Below, in pieces: positions 1 to 6,516 of a DNA stretch of 39,909 nucleotides (within the stretch, counting starts at the first letter, position 1; each line of letters opens with the position of its first letter). The notes below the pieces were generated by a model, which was not told where the DNA came from, made no database searches, and saw nothing but the letters and a program-made list of their open reading frames with translations. Source of the stretch: a virus; IMG/VR virus record IMGVR_UViG_3300043425_000575, positions 1-39,909 of that record; one strand, written 5' to 3'. The position numbers and the translations under genes are program-made.

Positions 1-2
1 AG

Positions 3-1103
3 AGAGTAGTTGCAGAGAACACCGACAACTATCCTGCGTTGATAACCACGGACCCGAAAAGCAAGTTCGAAACGCCTAAGTTGTTTGAGAGCCTAGGGTT
101 TGAAACCTATCTTCAAATGAGCGGGTTTCACTACATGGTCAAAGGAAACCTGTCGGATGTACGAATGAAGCTATTGGCCCACGTGACCATGACTAACGTC
201 TGGATCACCACTAAGGGCGACTGGTTGCGCCTGAAGAAAGAGTGGAAAGCACGCATTGATGAGGCAGGCGAGCGGGCCGGAATTGCAAACGCCGGATACG
301 CAACTCGTGATGGCTGCTGGCAAGGAGAAAACGGGTACAGCAACGTTGTGAACACGCGGCGCCACGTCGATGAATCTGGCGAAGTCGTTGCAACCACCAA
401 GTCCCACAACGGGAACGCATCAGTGCTTGACCCGCTTGCGTGCGAAGTCATTGCGCGATTCTTCATGCCGAAGGGCGGTGGCAGGGTTTACAACCCGTTC
501 GGGGGTGGTGTTCAAATGGGCTACATCGCAGGGGCGTGCGGCTATGAATACCTAGCGAGCGAGATAAGGCAAAACCAGGTCGATGCGAACAACGCCATCT
601 GTTCGGAGTTCGATGGGCGCGTTAAGTGGATTCAGTCAGATAGTTCAAAGTACGAACCAGAGGGCAAATTCGATATGGTGTTCACTTGCCCGCCGTATTA
701 CAAGGTAGAGGAGTATCTTGACTACGATGGGAAACCGCCGCCAGGTGAGTTGAACTCAATTCCTACGTATGAAGAATTCTTGGCTCTACTATTCGCTGGC
801 TATCGAAAAGCAATCGACGCGCTTAACGACAACAGGTTTTTCGTCGTTATGACAGGAGACAGCAGAGACAAGAATGGCGCGTACTACTGCCACGAGGCCG
901 ACACTGAAACACTGATGCGAGACTGCGGCCTATCGGTATACAACCGTATCGTTTATGTCGAGGCTGAATTCACACGGCTGGCACACGCGAAGCGCACCCT
1001 GCACGTTCGCAAGTTCCCAAAGCGGGAGCAGAAAATCATTGTTGGCTACAAGGGGAAGATTGCCGACATCAAGAATCACTTCTTGCCTATCGGGAGACTG
1101 TGA
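3..1103 (+). CDS. C-terminal part of a GNAT-DNA methyltransferase fusion (5' end cut by window edge)
   Basis: The reading frame is open from base 3, and the first possible start (TTG at 39) has no ribosome site, so the true start lies outside the window. From that TTG, residues 152-157 (NPFGGG, nt 492-509) match the SAM-binding motif I of amino-methyltransferases. ASEIRQNQ follows as motif II, and TCPPYY at 216-221 is the catalytic (D/S/T)PPY motif IV. It is therefore probably an N6-adenine or N4-cytosine methyltransferase. The residues before this domain (ALITTDP, then KLFESLGFETY) look like the last strand and C-terminal helix of a GNAT acyltransferase. That half matches the gene cut at the right edge of the window. 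The stop overlaps the next start (TGATG). The methyltransferase call is firm; the GNAT fusion is inference. Confidence 0.8.
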   Translation, partial: RVVAENTDNYPALITTDPKSKFETPKLFESLGFETYLQMSGFHYMVKGNLSDVRMKLLAHVTMTNVWITTKGDWLRLKKEWKARIDEAGERAGIANAGYATRDGCWQGENGYSNVVNTRRHVDESGEVVATTKSHNGNASVLDPLACEVIARFFMPKGGGRVYNPFGGGVQMGYIAGACGYEYLASEIRQNQVDANNAICSEFDGRVKWIQSDSSKYEPEGKFDMVFTCPPYYKVEEYLDYDGKPPPGELNSIPTYEEFLALLFAGYRKAIDALNDNRFFVVMTGDSRDKNGAYYCHEADTETLMRDCGLSVYNRIVYVEAEFTRLAHAKRTLHVRKFPKREQKIIVGYKGKIADIKNHFLPIGRL

Positions 1104-1441
1104 TGAACTACTCTGACTTTGTAGCCGCACGCTTCACCAAGCGCCACACTGGCGACGACGGCCTGATGCACTGCGCAGTCGGAATCTCAGGAGAAGCCGG
1201 TGAGCTGCTGGACGCAGTGAAAAAGCTCTGGGTCTACGGCAAGCCCCTGGACCGCGCTAACGCCATCGAGGAGCTAGGCGACATCGAATGGTATATGGAG
1301 GCCCTGCGAGGGCTTCTAGGCGTCACCAGAGACGAAGTAATCGCGGCGAACGTGGCGAAGCTGGAGGTTAGATTTCCTATCCAGTATACTGACGAGCTTG
1401 CAATAGCAAGACTGGACAAGCAATGCGAAGAGAAGAAATAA
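1103..1441 (+). CDS. MazG-like nucleotide pyrophosphohydrolase
   Basis: A 112-residue all-alpha NTP pyrophosphatase of the MazG-like family, which hydrolyses nucleoside triphosphates to monophosphate and pyrophosphate. Phages often carry one, either to shape nucleotide pools or to blunt (p)ppGpp signalling. GEAGELLDAVKK (about residues 30-41) and EELGDIEWYMEAL (56-68) supply the paired ExxE and ExxD metal-binding motifs. ATG at 1103 shares its A with the upstream TGA; a GTG three bases earlier is less likely. The last residues (DELAIARLDK, then an odd QCEEKK) are nearly repeated at the end of the downstream HNH gene. This indicates that the original 3' end was displaced when the HNH gene entered. 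Confidence 0.85.
   Translation: MNYSDFVAARFTKRHTGDDGLMHCAVGISGEAGELLDAVKKLWVYGKPLDRANAIEELGDIEWYMEALRGLLGVTRDEVIAANVAKLEVRFPIQYTDELAIARLDKQCEEKK
1391..1425 (+). repeat. Left copy of imperfect direct repeat flanking the HNH gene
   Basis: About 35 bases encoding DELAIARLDK at the 3' end of the MazG-like gene recur at 1915-1949 as the last codons of the HNH gene, where they encode DELALARLDK. The first 11 bases are identical; the rest differ mainly at synonymous positions. The two copies lie 524 bases apart and are read in the frames of two different genes. Confidence 0.75.
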
Positions 1442-1950
1442 CTGCTGACCTTGTTAGATCTCTTATGGACTACAACGAAGAAACGGGTCTTTTGACATGG
1501 AAGATCAGAAGGGGAGGAACTGCAAATTCTGGGCGTGTCGTATCAACCGTTGCGAAAAATGGATATGTAGTTACGTCAATCAAAAACGTTAAGGTTTATG
1601 CGCATCGAATCGCGTGGCTTCACAAGACGGGGGAGATGCCGACAATGGAGATAGACCATATGAACGGCATCAGAACCGACAACAGGTTTTGCAACCTTAG
1701 ACTTGCCTCACGCTCATTGAATACGCAAAACATGCACAACAGGCGATCCGACAACCGCAGTGGTCATATTGGCGTGTCTTATCACAAAGCAACAGGGCTT
1801 TGGCGCTCAAGAATCCACTTGGGCGGGAAAGAGTATGCGGCGTACTTTAAGGAGATCGGCGACGCCGTTGCAGACAGGGAAAAGAAGAAAAAGCTTTTTC
1901 ACCCTGGTGCAGTTGACGAGCTTGCGCTTGCCAGATTGGACAAAGCATGA
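1423..1950 (+). CDS. HNH homing-type endonuclease with AP2-like DNA-binding domain
   Basis: A 175-residue HNH endonuclease. HRIAW at 61-65 and IDHMNGIRTDNRFCNLR at 77-93 form the beta-beta-alpha metal core, giving the H...DH...N signature. Residues 112-160 (GVSYHKATGLWRSRI onward) resemble the AP2-type DNA-binding domain common in phage HNH proteins. The start lies inside the end of the MazG-like gene, a 19-base overlap. The stop overlaps the next start as ATGA. Residues 163-175 duplicate the MazG-like C-terminus and are not part of the HNH/AP2 fold. The codons are more AT-rich than those of its neighbours (many AAA, AAT and ATA), consistent with a mobile origin. Confidence 0.88.
   Translation: MRREEITADLVRSLMDYNEETGLLTWKIRRGGTANSGRVVSTVAKNGYVVTSIKNVKVYAHRIAWLHKTGEMPTMEIDHMNGIRTDNRFCNLRLASRSLNTQNMHNRRSDNRSGHIGVSYHKATGLWRSRIHLGGKEYAAYFKEIGDAVADREKKKKLFHPGAVDELALARLDKA
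1915..1949 (+). repeat. Right copy of imperfect direct repeat flanking the HNH gene
   Basis: This is the second copy of the sequence at 1391-1425. Here it ends in a stop that overlaps the next gene start by ATGA, which is the usual junction in this operon. It is probably the original end of the MazG-like gene; the 1391 copy was re-created or converted during HNH insertion. Confidence 0.7.
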
Positions 1951-2141
1951 AGGACCGAGTCTATTGGCGCTGCCCGCACTGCTCCCACTCGTACAAATGG
2001 AAGTGGAACGAGCACGAAGCCGACCATGACGCGCCAATAGTCATGCAATGCGACGACTCCTGCAAGCGCGAAACAAAGGGCCGCATGTATCGCGTCGGAG
2101 AAGCGCGATATGCGGTTATCTTTGCGGAGAAAATGCCATGA
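1947..2141 (+). CDS. Small zinc-ribbon-like protein
   Basis: A 64-residue protein with a CPHC knuckle near the N-terminus (residues 9-12) and a CDDSC pair at about 35-39. This spacing is expected of a small Zn ribbon. The function is unknown; phage proteins of this type are often nucleic-acid-binding accessories. It starts by ATGA overlap with the HNH gene and ends by ATGA overlap with the next gene, so it is translationally coupled on both sides. Confidence 0.65.
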   Translation: MKDRVYWRCPHCSHSYKWKWNEHEADHDAPIVMQCDDSCKRETKGRMYRVGEARYAVIFAEKMP

Positions 2142-2344
2142 AGCAATCACAAGGCCGGCGCCTAATCGCCATGCTCAAGCGCAAGCCCATGTCCTACCTA
2201 GAGATGAACCTGACCGGCATCAGCGTATGCCCGCAGAAGCGAGTTGCCGAATGCCTACGGGAAGACGAGCGCATCATCAAGGCTAAGGACTCCAGCGGCA
2301 GGGTTCGGTGGCGGGTTGTTTCGGCGACGAAGTGGACCGCTTGA
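2138..2344 (+). CDS. Small winged-helix-like protein
   Basis: A 68-residue basic protein. The helical segment SYLEMNLTGISVCPQKRVAE followed by the beta-hairpin-like DERIIKAKDSSGRVRWRVV resembles a winged helix-turn-helix of the kind found in many short phage regulators. The start is the ATG at 2138, in ATGA overlap with the upstream stop. A longer reading from 2048 would overlap the upstream gene almost completely and is not preferred. The DNA target is unknown. Confidence 0.6.
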   Translation: MKQSQGRRLIAMLKRKPMSYLEMNLTGISVCPQKRVAECLREDERIIKAKDSSGRVRWRVVSATKWTA

Positions 2345-2345
2345 C

Positions 2346-2374
2346 TTGCGCATTTTGTCTACATGCGCGATAAT
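2346..2374 (+). promoter_or_regulatory. Possible sigma70-like promoter before the replication gene
   Basis: TTGCGC (2346-2351), a 17-base spacer and GATAAT (2369-2374) could start a transcript near 2381. The -10 matches five of six consensus bases but the -35 only three of six, so this is weak. The predicted leader of roughly 90 bases would contain the two inverted repeats listed next. Confidence 0.25.
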
Positions 2375-2473
2375 TCAACACGGACCCCGGCTTTACCTCG
2401 TCTGATCCACGAGGAACATAGTGAACCCCACACTCGCCGGCAAGTCTTTTCGTGGGGCGCATGGGATTCTTGA
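2363..2473 (+). CDS. 36-residue ORF coupled to the replication gene
   Basis: An uninterrupted ORF (MRDNSTRTPALPRLIHEEHS, then 16 more residues) whose TGA shares its A with the ATG of the DUF1376 gene (TGATG). This is the same junction type used elsewhere in the operon. It has no clear ribosome site of its own. It could be a real small protein, a leader peptide whose translation opens the downstream start, or chance. The coupled junction is the main argument for it. Confidence 0.35.
   Translation: MRDNSTRTPALPRLIHEEHSEPHTRRQVFSWGAWDS
2396..2457 (+). promoter_or_regulatory. Two inverted repeats in the leader before the replication gene
   Basis: CCTCGT (2396-2401) pairs with ACGAGG (2409-2414) around a 7-base loop. 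CCCCAC (2426-2431) pairs with GTGGGG (2452-2457) around a 20-base loop. The second stem ends 16 bases before the ATG at 2473, so it could affect access of ribosomes to that start. The same region can also be read as the 36-residue ORF, so the pairing may be incidental. Confidence 0.3.
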
Positions 2474-3291
2474 TGTCTTTTGCTTACATGCCCTTTTACA
2501 CCGGAGATTACTACCGGGACACGCGGCATTTATCCATGCTTCAGCATGGCGCATATAGGCAGTTACTAGATCATTGTTGGGACCAAAAAGGCCCGCTTCC
2601 GCTTGATATGACGCGGTGCTTTCGCATTTGCGGCGCGGTATCAAAGGAAGAACAAGACGCGGTCTATGGCGTGATTGCAGAGTTCTTTGTGCGAATGGAA
2701 GACGGGCATTACAACCGCCGTATGCAGCGCGAGATAGAGCGAGCCGCATCAGTGTCTGGCGCTAGATCGGATGCAGCGCACACTAGGTGGAAGGCTAGAG
2801 AATCCATCCGCAGCATTGATGCTGCATCGCGGGATGCAAATGCAATGCAAGTGCATAGCAAGAGCAATGCAAGTGCTGCATCCCCATCCCCATCCCCATA
2901 CCCATCCCCATACCAAGAAAACCTAGATGCTACGCATCTTGTGCCCGCTGCTGCGCAGCAGGCCCGAATTCCGCGATGCCCTACAGAGGAAATCATTAAA
3001 TCCTTTCACAAGCATCTGCCAATGCTTCCTGCTGTCGTCGTCGTCAATGCAAGCCGCAAAGCTGCGATAAGCGCAAGGTGGCGTGAAGTGGTAACAACAG
3101 ACAAGATGGGTTTGGAAGCCGGCATTGAATGGTTCGATTGGTTTTTCGCGCACGCCGCCAAGTCTCGATTCCTTACAGGCAGGACTACTTCAAGGGATGG
3201 CAGATCGTGGCACGCTGATCTGGATTGGCTAATGAAGCCTGTCAACTTCGCCAAGACAATCGAAGGCAACTACCATAAGGAGGCAGCATGA
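2473..3291 (+). CDS. DUF1376 (YdaU-like) replication-module protein
   Basis: A 272-residue protein whose N-terminus (about 1-85: FAYMPFYTGDYYRDTRHLS, then LQHGAYRQLLDHCW) is the DUF1376/YdaU domain. This domain occurs in O-like replication initiators of lambdoid phages and prophages. The middle (about 115-155) is a low-complexity Ser/Pro linker with PSPSPYPSPY. The C-terminal part has a tryptophan-rich helical segment (IEWFDWFFAHAAKSRFLTG, then WHADLDWLMKP) typical of phage replication proteins. ATG 2473 is chosen because DUF1376 proteins start just before this motif and GGGA sits 6 bases upstream; ATG 2461 is an alternative. No helicase or polymerase gene is nearby, so host replication proteins are probably recruited. 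Confidence 0.78.
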   Translation: MSFAYMPFYTGDYYRDTRHLSMLQHGAYRQLLDHCWDQKGPLPLDMTRCFRICGAVSKEEQDAVYGVIAEFFVRMEDGHYNRRMQREIERAASVSGARSDAAHTRWKARESIRSIDAASRDANAMQVHSKSNASAASPSPSPYPSPYQENLDATHLVPAAAQQARIPRCPTEEIIKSFHKHLPMLPAVVVVNASRKAAISARWREVVTTDKMGLEAGIEWFDWFFAHAAKSRFLTGRTTSRDGRSWHADLDWLMKPVNFAKTIEGNYHKEAA

Positions 3292-3605
3292 GTTACGGAA
3301 TTGCGAAGCAGCGCAGAGAGGTGGCCGAACCGGAGCGCCCGATCAGTTACCGATGCCCTGCGAATGGTTGCCCTAACGCGGCTAGCGTTTCGTTTGATGG
3401 ATCAAGATGGGCTTGCTACTTTCACGCTAAAGCAGAGTCAGAAGACTGGCCCGCTACGACGCAATGGATCGGCGAGAACTGGCCGAGGGCGTGCAATTGG
3501 AACCATCCTGATAAGGTTGCATACGAAGCCGAGCAAGCTGCAAAGCGCAGAGCAAAACTAAAGCAAAACGGCTCCAGCATTGGTGGATTCGGCTTGCTGC
3601 CATGA
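3288..3605 (+). CDS. Cysteine-containing hypothetical phage protein
   Basis: A 105-residue protein with a putative zinc site: CPANGCPN at about 24-31, then WACYFHA at about 42-48 (C, C, C, H). The C-terminal third is basic and helical (AKRRAKLKQNG). A strong ribosome site, AGGAGG, precedes ATG 3288, and the start overlaps the previous stop. It lies between the replication protein and the ninG region, where lambdoid phages carry small nin-type proteins. Function unknown. Confidence 0.65.
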   Translation: MSYGIAKQRREVAEPERPISYRCPANGCPNAASVSFDGSRWACYFHAKAESEDWPATTQWIGENWPRACNWNHPDKVAYEAEQAAKRRAKLKQNGSSIGGFGLLP

Positions 3606-3898
3606 CACTCCCCGCATGCGCTGGAGGATGGTGCAAAAAGCGCGAGCAATGCGCCGACTACCATGCCGTACACCGGACATCCATTGTCGAGCGGCTGTGC
3701 CCAAAAGGCCAGGATGAACCGGAGTATCCGGGTGTTATGCGGCGCCAGTTGCGGCCTGGATCAGTGGAAGTCACGAAGATCCGCTTATCCAAAAAAGCTA
3801 GGGGGCTTGCCGAAGTGCGCGGAATCTGGGCGCCAAAAGATCAGCACGAAATGATTAAGGCCAGTAAAGCAAAGGAAAATGCAGTCAAACCAAGCTGA
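3602..3898 (+). CDS. Cysteine-rich N-terminus hypothetical protein
   Basis: A 98-residue protein starting by ATGA overlap. Residues 1-35 carry CAGGWCKKREQCADYH and a further cysteine (RLCPKG), suggesting a small metal-binding N-terminus. The rest is basic and lysine-rich. It overlaps the start of ninG by 20 bases. Small proteins with this look occur beside ninG in other phages, but no function can be assigned. Confidence 0.6.
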   Translation: MTLPACAGGWCKKREQCADYHAVHRTSIVERLCPKGQDEPEYPGVMRRQLRPGSVEVTKIRLSKKARGLAEVRGIWAPKDQHEMIKASKAKENAVKPS

Positions 3899-4400
3899 AT
3901 GCGCAATCTGCCAGCGGCCGTTTACGCGCATGAATTCGCTACAGACTGTGTGCGGCATCAGGTGCGCCGCGAAAGTGGCTCCAAAGGCCCGCAAAGAGGC
4001 CGCAAAGGCACTTCGGGAAAGGCGGGAAGCTGCAAAGCCGCGCGGCAAATGGTTGCAGGAGGCTCAAGCGGCATTCAATGCATACATCCGCAAGCGCGAC
4101 GAAGCGATGCCGTGCATCAGTTGCGGTCGGTTCCATGAGGGCCAGTGGCATGCTGGGCACTACTTATCCACAGGAGCACGGCCCGAGCTTCGATTCGACG
4201 AGCAGAATTGCCACAAGCAATGCCAGCCGTGCAATACGCATCTGCACGGCAATCTCGTGATGTACCGCGCCGAGTTGATCCGCCGCATCGGCTTAGCGAA
4301 AGTGGAAAAGCTAGAAGGACCTCACCAGCTGTGTAAATGGACGGTAACGGACTTGAAAGCGATTCGTGACGATTACCGGGCAAAGGGAAAAGCACTGTGA
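3879..4400 (+). CDS. ninG: NinG/Rap-like recombination nuclease
   Basis: A 173-residue member of the NinG (lambda Rap) family, which cleaves branched DNA such as Holliday junctions and D-loops during phage recombination. The N-terminus has a zinc knuckle (CAICQRPF, then CGIRCAAK). The core has CISCGR, the HAGHY motif, ARPELRFDEQN, then CHKQCQPCNTHLHGN and LIRRIG. All of these are hallmark NinG segments. Length is slightly below the approximately 200-residue norm. It works logically with the ERF and NinB genes on the opposite strand, although it lies about 31 kb away. Translation is coupled to the methyltransferase gene that follows. Confidence 0.92.
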   Translation: MQSNQAECAICQRPFTRMNSLQTVCGIRCAAKVAPKARKEAAKALRERREAAKPRGKWLQEAQAAFNAYIRKRDEAMPCISCGRFHEGQWHAGHYLSTGARPELRFDEQNCHKQCQPCNTHLHGNLVMYRAELIRRIGLAKVEKLEGPHQLCKWTVTDLKAIRDDYRAKGKAL

Positions 4401-5083
4401 GCGCCTATTACAACGAAATCGACAAGTTCGCGGCGCAGTGGCTACGCAACCTGATTGCAGCCGGGCATATTGCACCCGGCGACGTTGACACAAGGAGCAT
4501 CGTCGATGTCAGACCTGACGACCTGCGCGGATACACACAATGCCACTTCTTCGCAGGCATTGGAGGATGGAGCTACGCCCTGCGGCTTGCAGGATGGCCA
4601 GATGACCGACCTGTTTGGACAGGCTCTTGTCCCTGCCAACCGTTCAGCAGCGCCAGCGGCGGGAAAGACAAGAGGCACGAAGACGATCGGCATCTCTGGC
4701 CTGTTTGGGCACGGATCATCGCTGCAAGCAAACCTCGAGCGGTCTTTGGCGAGCAGGTTGTCGATGCAGGAGATTGGATTGATTGGGTCTGCGATGACTT
4801 GGAAGCACTGGGTTACCAAGTCGGGGCGTGTGTTCTCCCGGCTTGTGCTGTCGGTTTTGACCATGCGCGCCCTCGGATTTACTTTGCAGGCCACGCCGAC
4901 ATGCACGGCGAACCAAGGATCGCCAGCGATGCGCAGCAAGTGGCCGGGGTGCCGCGACATAGAGGTGTCAAACAGGAGTTGGCGCTCGAGGATGGGCTAC
5001 CCCGTCGAATGGGCGCAATGCGAGCCTACGGCAATGCCATCGTCCCGCAGGTCGCCGCCAAATTCATAGAGGCAACACTGTGA
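4397..5083 (+). CDS. DNA C5-cytosine methyltransferase
   Basis: A compact 228-residue C5-cytosine methyltransferase. Motif I is FAGIGGWS (52-59). Motif IV is CPCQPFS (78-84), with catalytic Cys80. Motif VI appears as GEQV (118-121) in place of the classic ENV. Motif VIII is ARPRIYF (157-163) and motif X is YGNAIVPQVA (211-220). The target-recognition region between VIII and X is very short, and specificity cannot be read from it. Such phage enzymes usually protect DNA from host restriction. It starts at GTG 4397 by GTGA overlap with ninG. A second long ORF with its own ribosome site runs inside this gene in another frame. Confidence 0.9.
   Translation: MSAYYNEIDKFAAQWLRNLIAAGHIAPGDVDTRSIVDVRPDDLRGYTQCHFFAGIGGWSYALRLAGWPDDRPVWTGSCPCQPFSSASGGKDKRHEDDRHLWPVWARIIAASKPRAVFGEQVVDAGDWIDWVCDDLEALGYQVGACVLPACAVGFDHARPRIYFAGHADMHGEPRIASDAQQVAGVPRHRGVKQELALEDGLPRRMGAMRAYGNAIVPQVAAKFIEATL
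4492..4497 (+). promoter_or_regulatory. Ribosome binding site inside the C5 methyltransferase gene
   Basis: AAGGAG lies 8 bases before the internal ATG at 4506, an optimal Shine-Dalgarno arrangement. It serves no start in the methyltransferase frame, so it directly supports translation of the overlapping ORF. Confidence 0.55.
4506..5069 (+). CDS. Overprinted ORF within the C5 methyltransferase gene
   Basis: A 187-residue ORF read in a different frame from the methyltransferase and wholly contained in it. It starts at ATG 4506 behind AAGGAG with an 8-base spacer. It begins MSDLTTCADTHNAT. It contains TDLFGQALVPANRSA, LASRLSMQEIG, MTWKHWVTKSGR and, near the end, MGYPVEWAQCEPTA. From memory, phage proteins with the segments 'SRL...TWK...SGR' and a terminal 'MGYPxEWxxCxPTAxxSS' are annotated beside or over dcm genes in many phages, so it may be a genuine overprinted gene. 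Composition is Ser/Thr/Ala-rich. No function is known. Confidence 0.5.
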   Translation: MSDLTTCADTHNATSSQALEDGATPCGLQDGQMTDLFGQALVPANRSAAPAAGKTRGTKTIGISGLFGHGSSLQANLERSLASRLSMQEIGLIGSAMTWKHWVTKSGRVFSRLVLSVLTMRALGFTLQATPTCTANQGSPAMRSKWPGCRDIEVSNRSWRSRMGYPVEWAQCEPTAMPSSRRSPPNS

Positions 5084-5691
5084 ACATTGAAGAACTTACA
5101 GCCAAGATGCAACACGGAACCCGCAAGCTGCCGCCTCAAGGCAAAAAGCCCAACGCATGGACGCCGGACGAAGATGCAATCCTGCGGGAACACTACCCAT
5201 TAGGGGGATATGCGGCAGTGACAAGCCGCCTAGAACGCACCGAAAAGGCTGTGTGCATGCGCGCAAAGCTCCTTGGCATCAGGTCAGGCAAGAATCCGAC
5301 AAAGGAATGGACTATGGCCGAGGATCACTTGCTGCGGAAGCACTACGAAGCGCACGGTGGGGCTTACGTAGCCCAGCTTACCGGGCGAACAGTGATATCG
5401 GTGCGATACCGGGCCAGCAAACTAGGTGTAAACGCTGACAAGAGCTTGGCCGGCAAAATACGGCGCAGGGTGCAGCTAGATAAAGCCCGCGAGCGTCGGC
5501 ACGGCCCGAAGATGACGGTAGTGAAGGCCAAGGAAAAGCCCAAAGTGAAGCAATGGGAAGGCGAGGCTGTTATCACCAAAGACACCAAGATCACCATTGC
5601 CGCGCCGTTTGTGGACAAGCGATGGTTGCCGGATGTGGTTAAGCGGGTAGTCAATGCCAACGAGTGCAGAGCATGGGCGACTCAGGTATGA
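5080..5691 (+). CDS. Protein with two Myb/SANT-like DNA-binding repeats
   Basis: A 203-residue basic protein. Two tandem Myb-like repeats each begin with an invariant Trp: WTPDEDAILREHYPLGG...KAVCMRAKLLGI (about 27-67) and WTMAEDHLLRKHYEAHGG...ISVRYRASKLGV (about 78-118). The second helix-turn-helix of each carries the expected basic residues. A lysine/arginine-rich tail follows. It is probably a sequence-specific DNA-binding regulator of the operon or of late genes. It starts at GTG 5080 by GTGA overlap with the methyltransferase. Confidence 0.75.
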   Translation: MNIEELTAKMQHGTRKLPPQGKKPNAWTPDEDAILREHYPLGGYAAVTSRLERTEKAVCMRAKLLGIRSGKNPTKEWTMAEDHLLRKHYEAHGGAYVAQLTGRTVISVRYRASKLGVNADKSLAGKIRRRVQLDKARERRHGPKMTVVKAKEKPKVKQWEGEAVITKDTKITIAAPFVDKRWLPDVVKRVVNANECRAWATQV

Positions 5692-5927
5692 TCTGCAAAG
5701 CCTGCGAAGAATCACGCGCTAATCGTTGGTGCGGGCACTTCCGCGCAGATTGCCCTGACTGCAAAGCAAGGGCACTAGCCAATAGCCCAGCATGCTTCGA
5801 GGCAGCACAGGCCGGAGCGATCACCCCTAGTTATAGGGATGCACTGCAAGCCGAATTCGGGGAGAAGTGGCTAGAGGGGCATGAGAAGGTGAAGGAATGG
5901 ACACAATCGCCAAACTCAAAGAGTTAG
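5688..5927 (+). CDS. Small cysteine-rich protein
   Basis: A 79-residue protein starting at ATG 5688, overlapping the upstream stop as ATGA. The N-terminal third holds CKACEES, then WCGHFRADCPDC, a likely zinc site (C-x2-C...C-x-H...C-x2-C). The rest is helical (SPACFEAAQAG, then WLEGHEKVKEW). Its position at the end of the early operon, before the packaging genes, suggests an accessory or regulatory role. A longer version from GTG 5664 is possible but less likely. Confidence 0.6.
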   Translation: MICKACEESRANRWCGHFRADCPDCKARALANSPACFEAAQAGAITPSYRDALQAEFGEKWLEGHEKVKEWTQSPNSKS

Positions 5928-5935
5928 CATAAAAT
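5907..5935 (+). promoter_or_regulatory. Candidate promoter with -10 just before the packaging genes
   Basis: TAAAAT (5930-5935) lies only 6 bases before the ATG at 5942. A poor -35 (TCGCCA, 5907-5912) sits 17 bases upstream. Transcription would begin at or next to the start codon. There is no ribosome site before 5942. The arrangement repeats that seen more clearly before the portal gene. Confidence 0.4.
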
Positions 5936-5941
5936 CGGCGC

Positions 5942-6181
5942 ATGGCAGCCAGATTGAACCGCATGCACTCAGAGCAAGTGCGAGCAAAGATTCAGGCCGC
6001 AGTGATCGTTGATCGACTGCACAAGCACATGCTTGGCGAGCTAGAGATGACAGCCAGCCAGATCAACGCAGCACAGATTCTGCTGGATAGGTCTGTTCCA
6101 AAACTGTCGCAAATTCAACACACTGGCGAAAACGGTGGCCCGGTTCAGGTGCAAGCCGTTGAATGGACGGTAGTTAAGTGA
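5942..6181 (+). CDS. Putative small terminase subunit / packaging accessory
   Basis: A 79-residue protein. The helical core (VRAKIQAAVIVDRLHKHMLG, then MTASQINAAQILLDRSVPKL) followed by GENGGPVQV matches the pattern of small phage proteins annotated as terminase small subunits or DNA-binding packaging proteins. It is shorter than a classical TerS of more than 140 residues. It lies two genes upstream of the large subunit. No Shine-Dalgarno is visible, and the promoter-like TAAAAT sits 6 bases before the ATG. The alternative is a simple DNA-binding protein. Confidence 0.5.
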   Translation: MAARLNRMHSEQVRAKIQAAVIVDRLHKHMLGELEMTASQINAAQILLDRSVPKLSQIQHTGENGGPVQVQAVEWTVVK

Positions 6182-6516
6182 GAGTCGGGCGCAAATGGCG
6201 TCGCATGGCCGAGATATACAAGCGATTCGCTGTAGGCCATCCTCATGCCGACTTTGGAGAATCTGCGGCTCTAGCGATGTTTGCGCATGAGTCAACCGGA
6301 GCGCCGCTACCTGACCCACGCACAAACGGCTACGCACTTGGCAAGAAGTGGATGGACGTGACGATAGCCGGATGGAAGGACGAGATTCCGCAAATGGGGC
6401 TGCTGGTGTCAGAGTTGTTGGCGGACGGCTATCCAGAGTGGTTTCTGCGCCGAGTAGGAGTTCTGCAACTCGATCCTAAGCGTCGAGCTTGCGAATGGTG
6501 GCTAGCCAAGGCATGA
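6178..6516 (+). CDS. Hypothetical protein upstream of the large terminase
   Basis: A 112-residue protein starting at GTG 6178 (GTGA overlap) and ending by ATGA overlap with the large terminase gene. It is rich in Trp and Arg, with predicted helices (FGESAALAMFAHE; MGLLVSELLADGYPEWFLRRVG). I do not recognise a family. Coupling on both sides places it in the packaging operon, so a role in DNA recognition or terminase assembly is possible. Confidence 0.6.
   Translation: MRVGRKWRRMAEIYKRFAVGHPHADFGESAALAMFAHESTGAPLPDPRTNGYALGKKWMDVTIAGWKDEIPQMGLLVSELLADGYPEWFLRRVGVLQLDPKRRACEWWLAKA

Noticed and set aside
2341-2374. TTGACT at 2341 paired with GATAAT at 2369
   Set aside because: The spacer is 22 bases, too long for a sigma70 promoter. 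A weaker -35 (TTGCGC) with a 17-base spacer is listed instead at low confidence.
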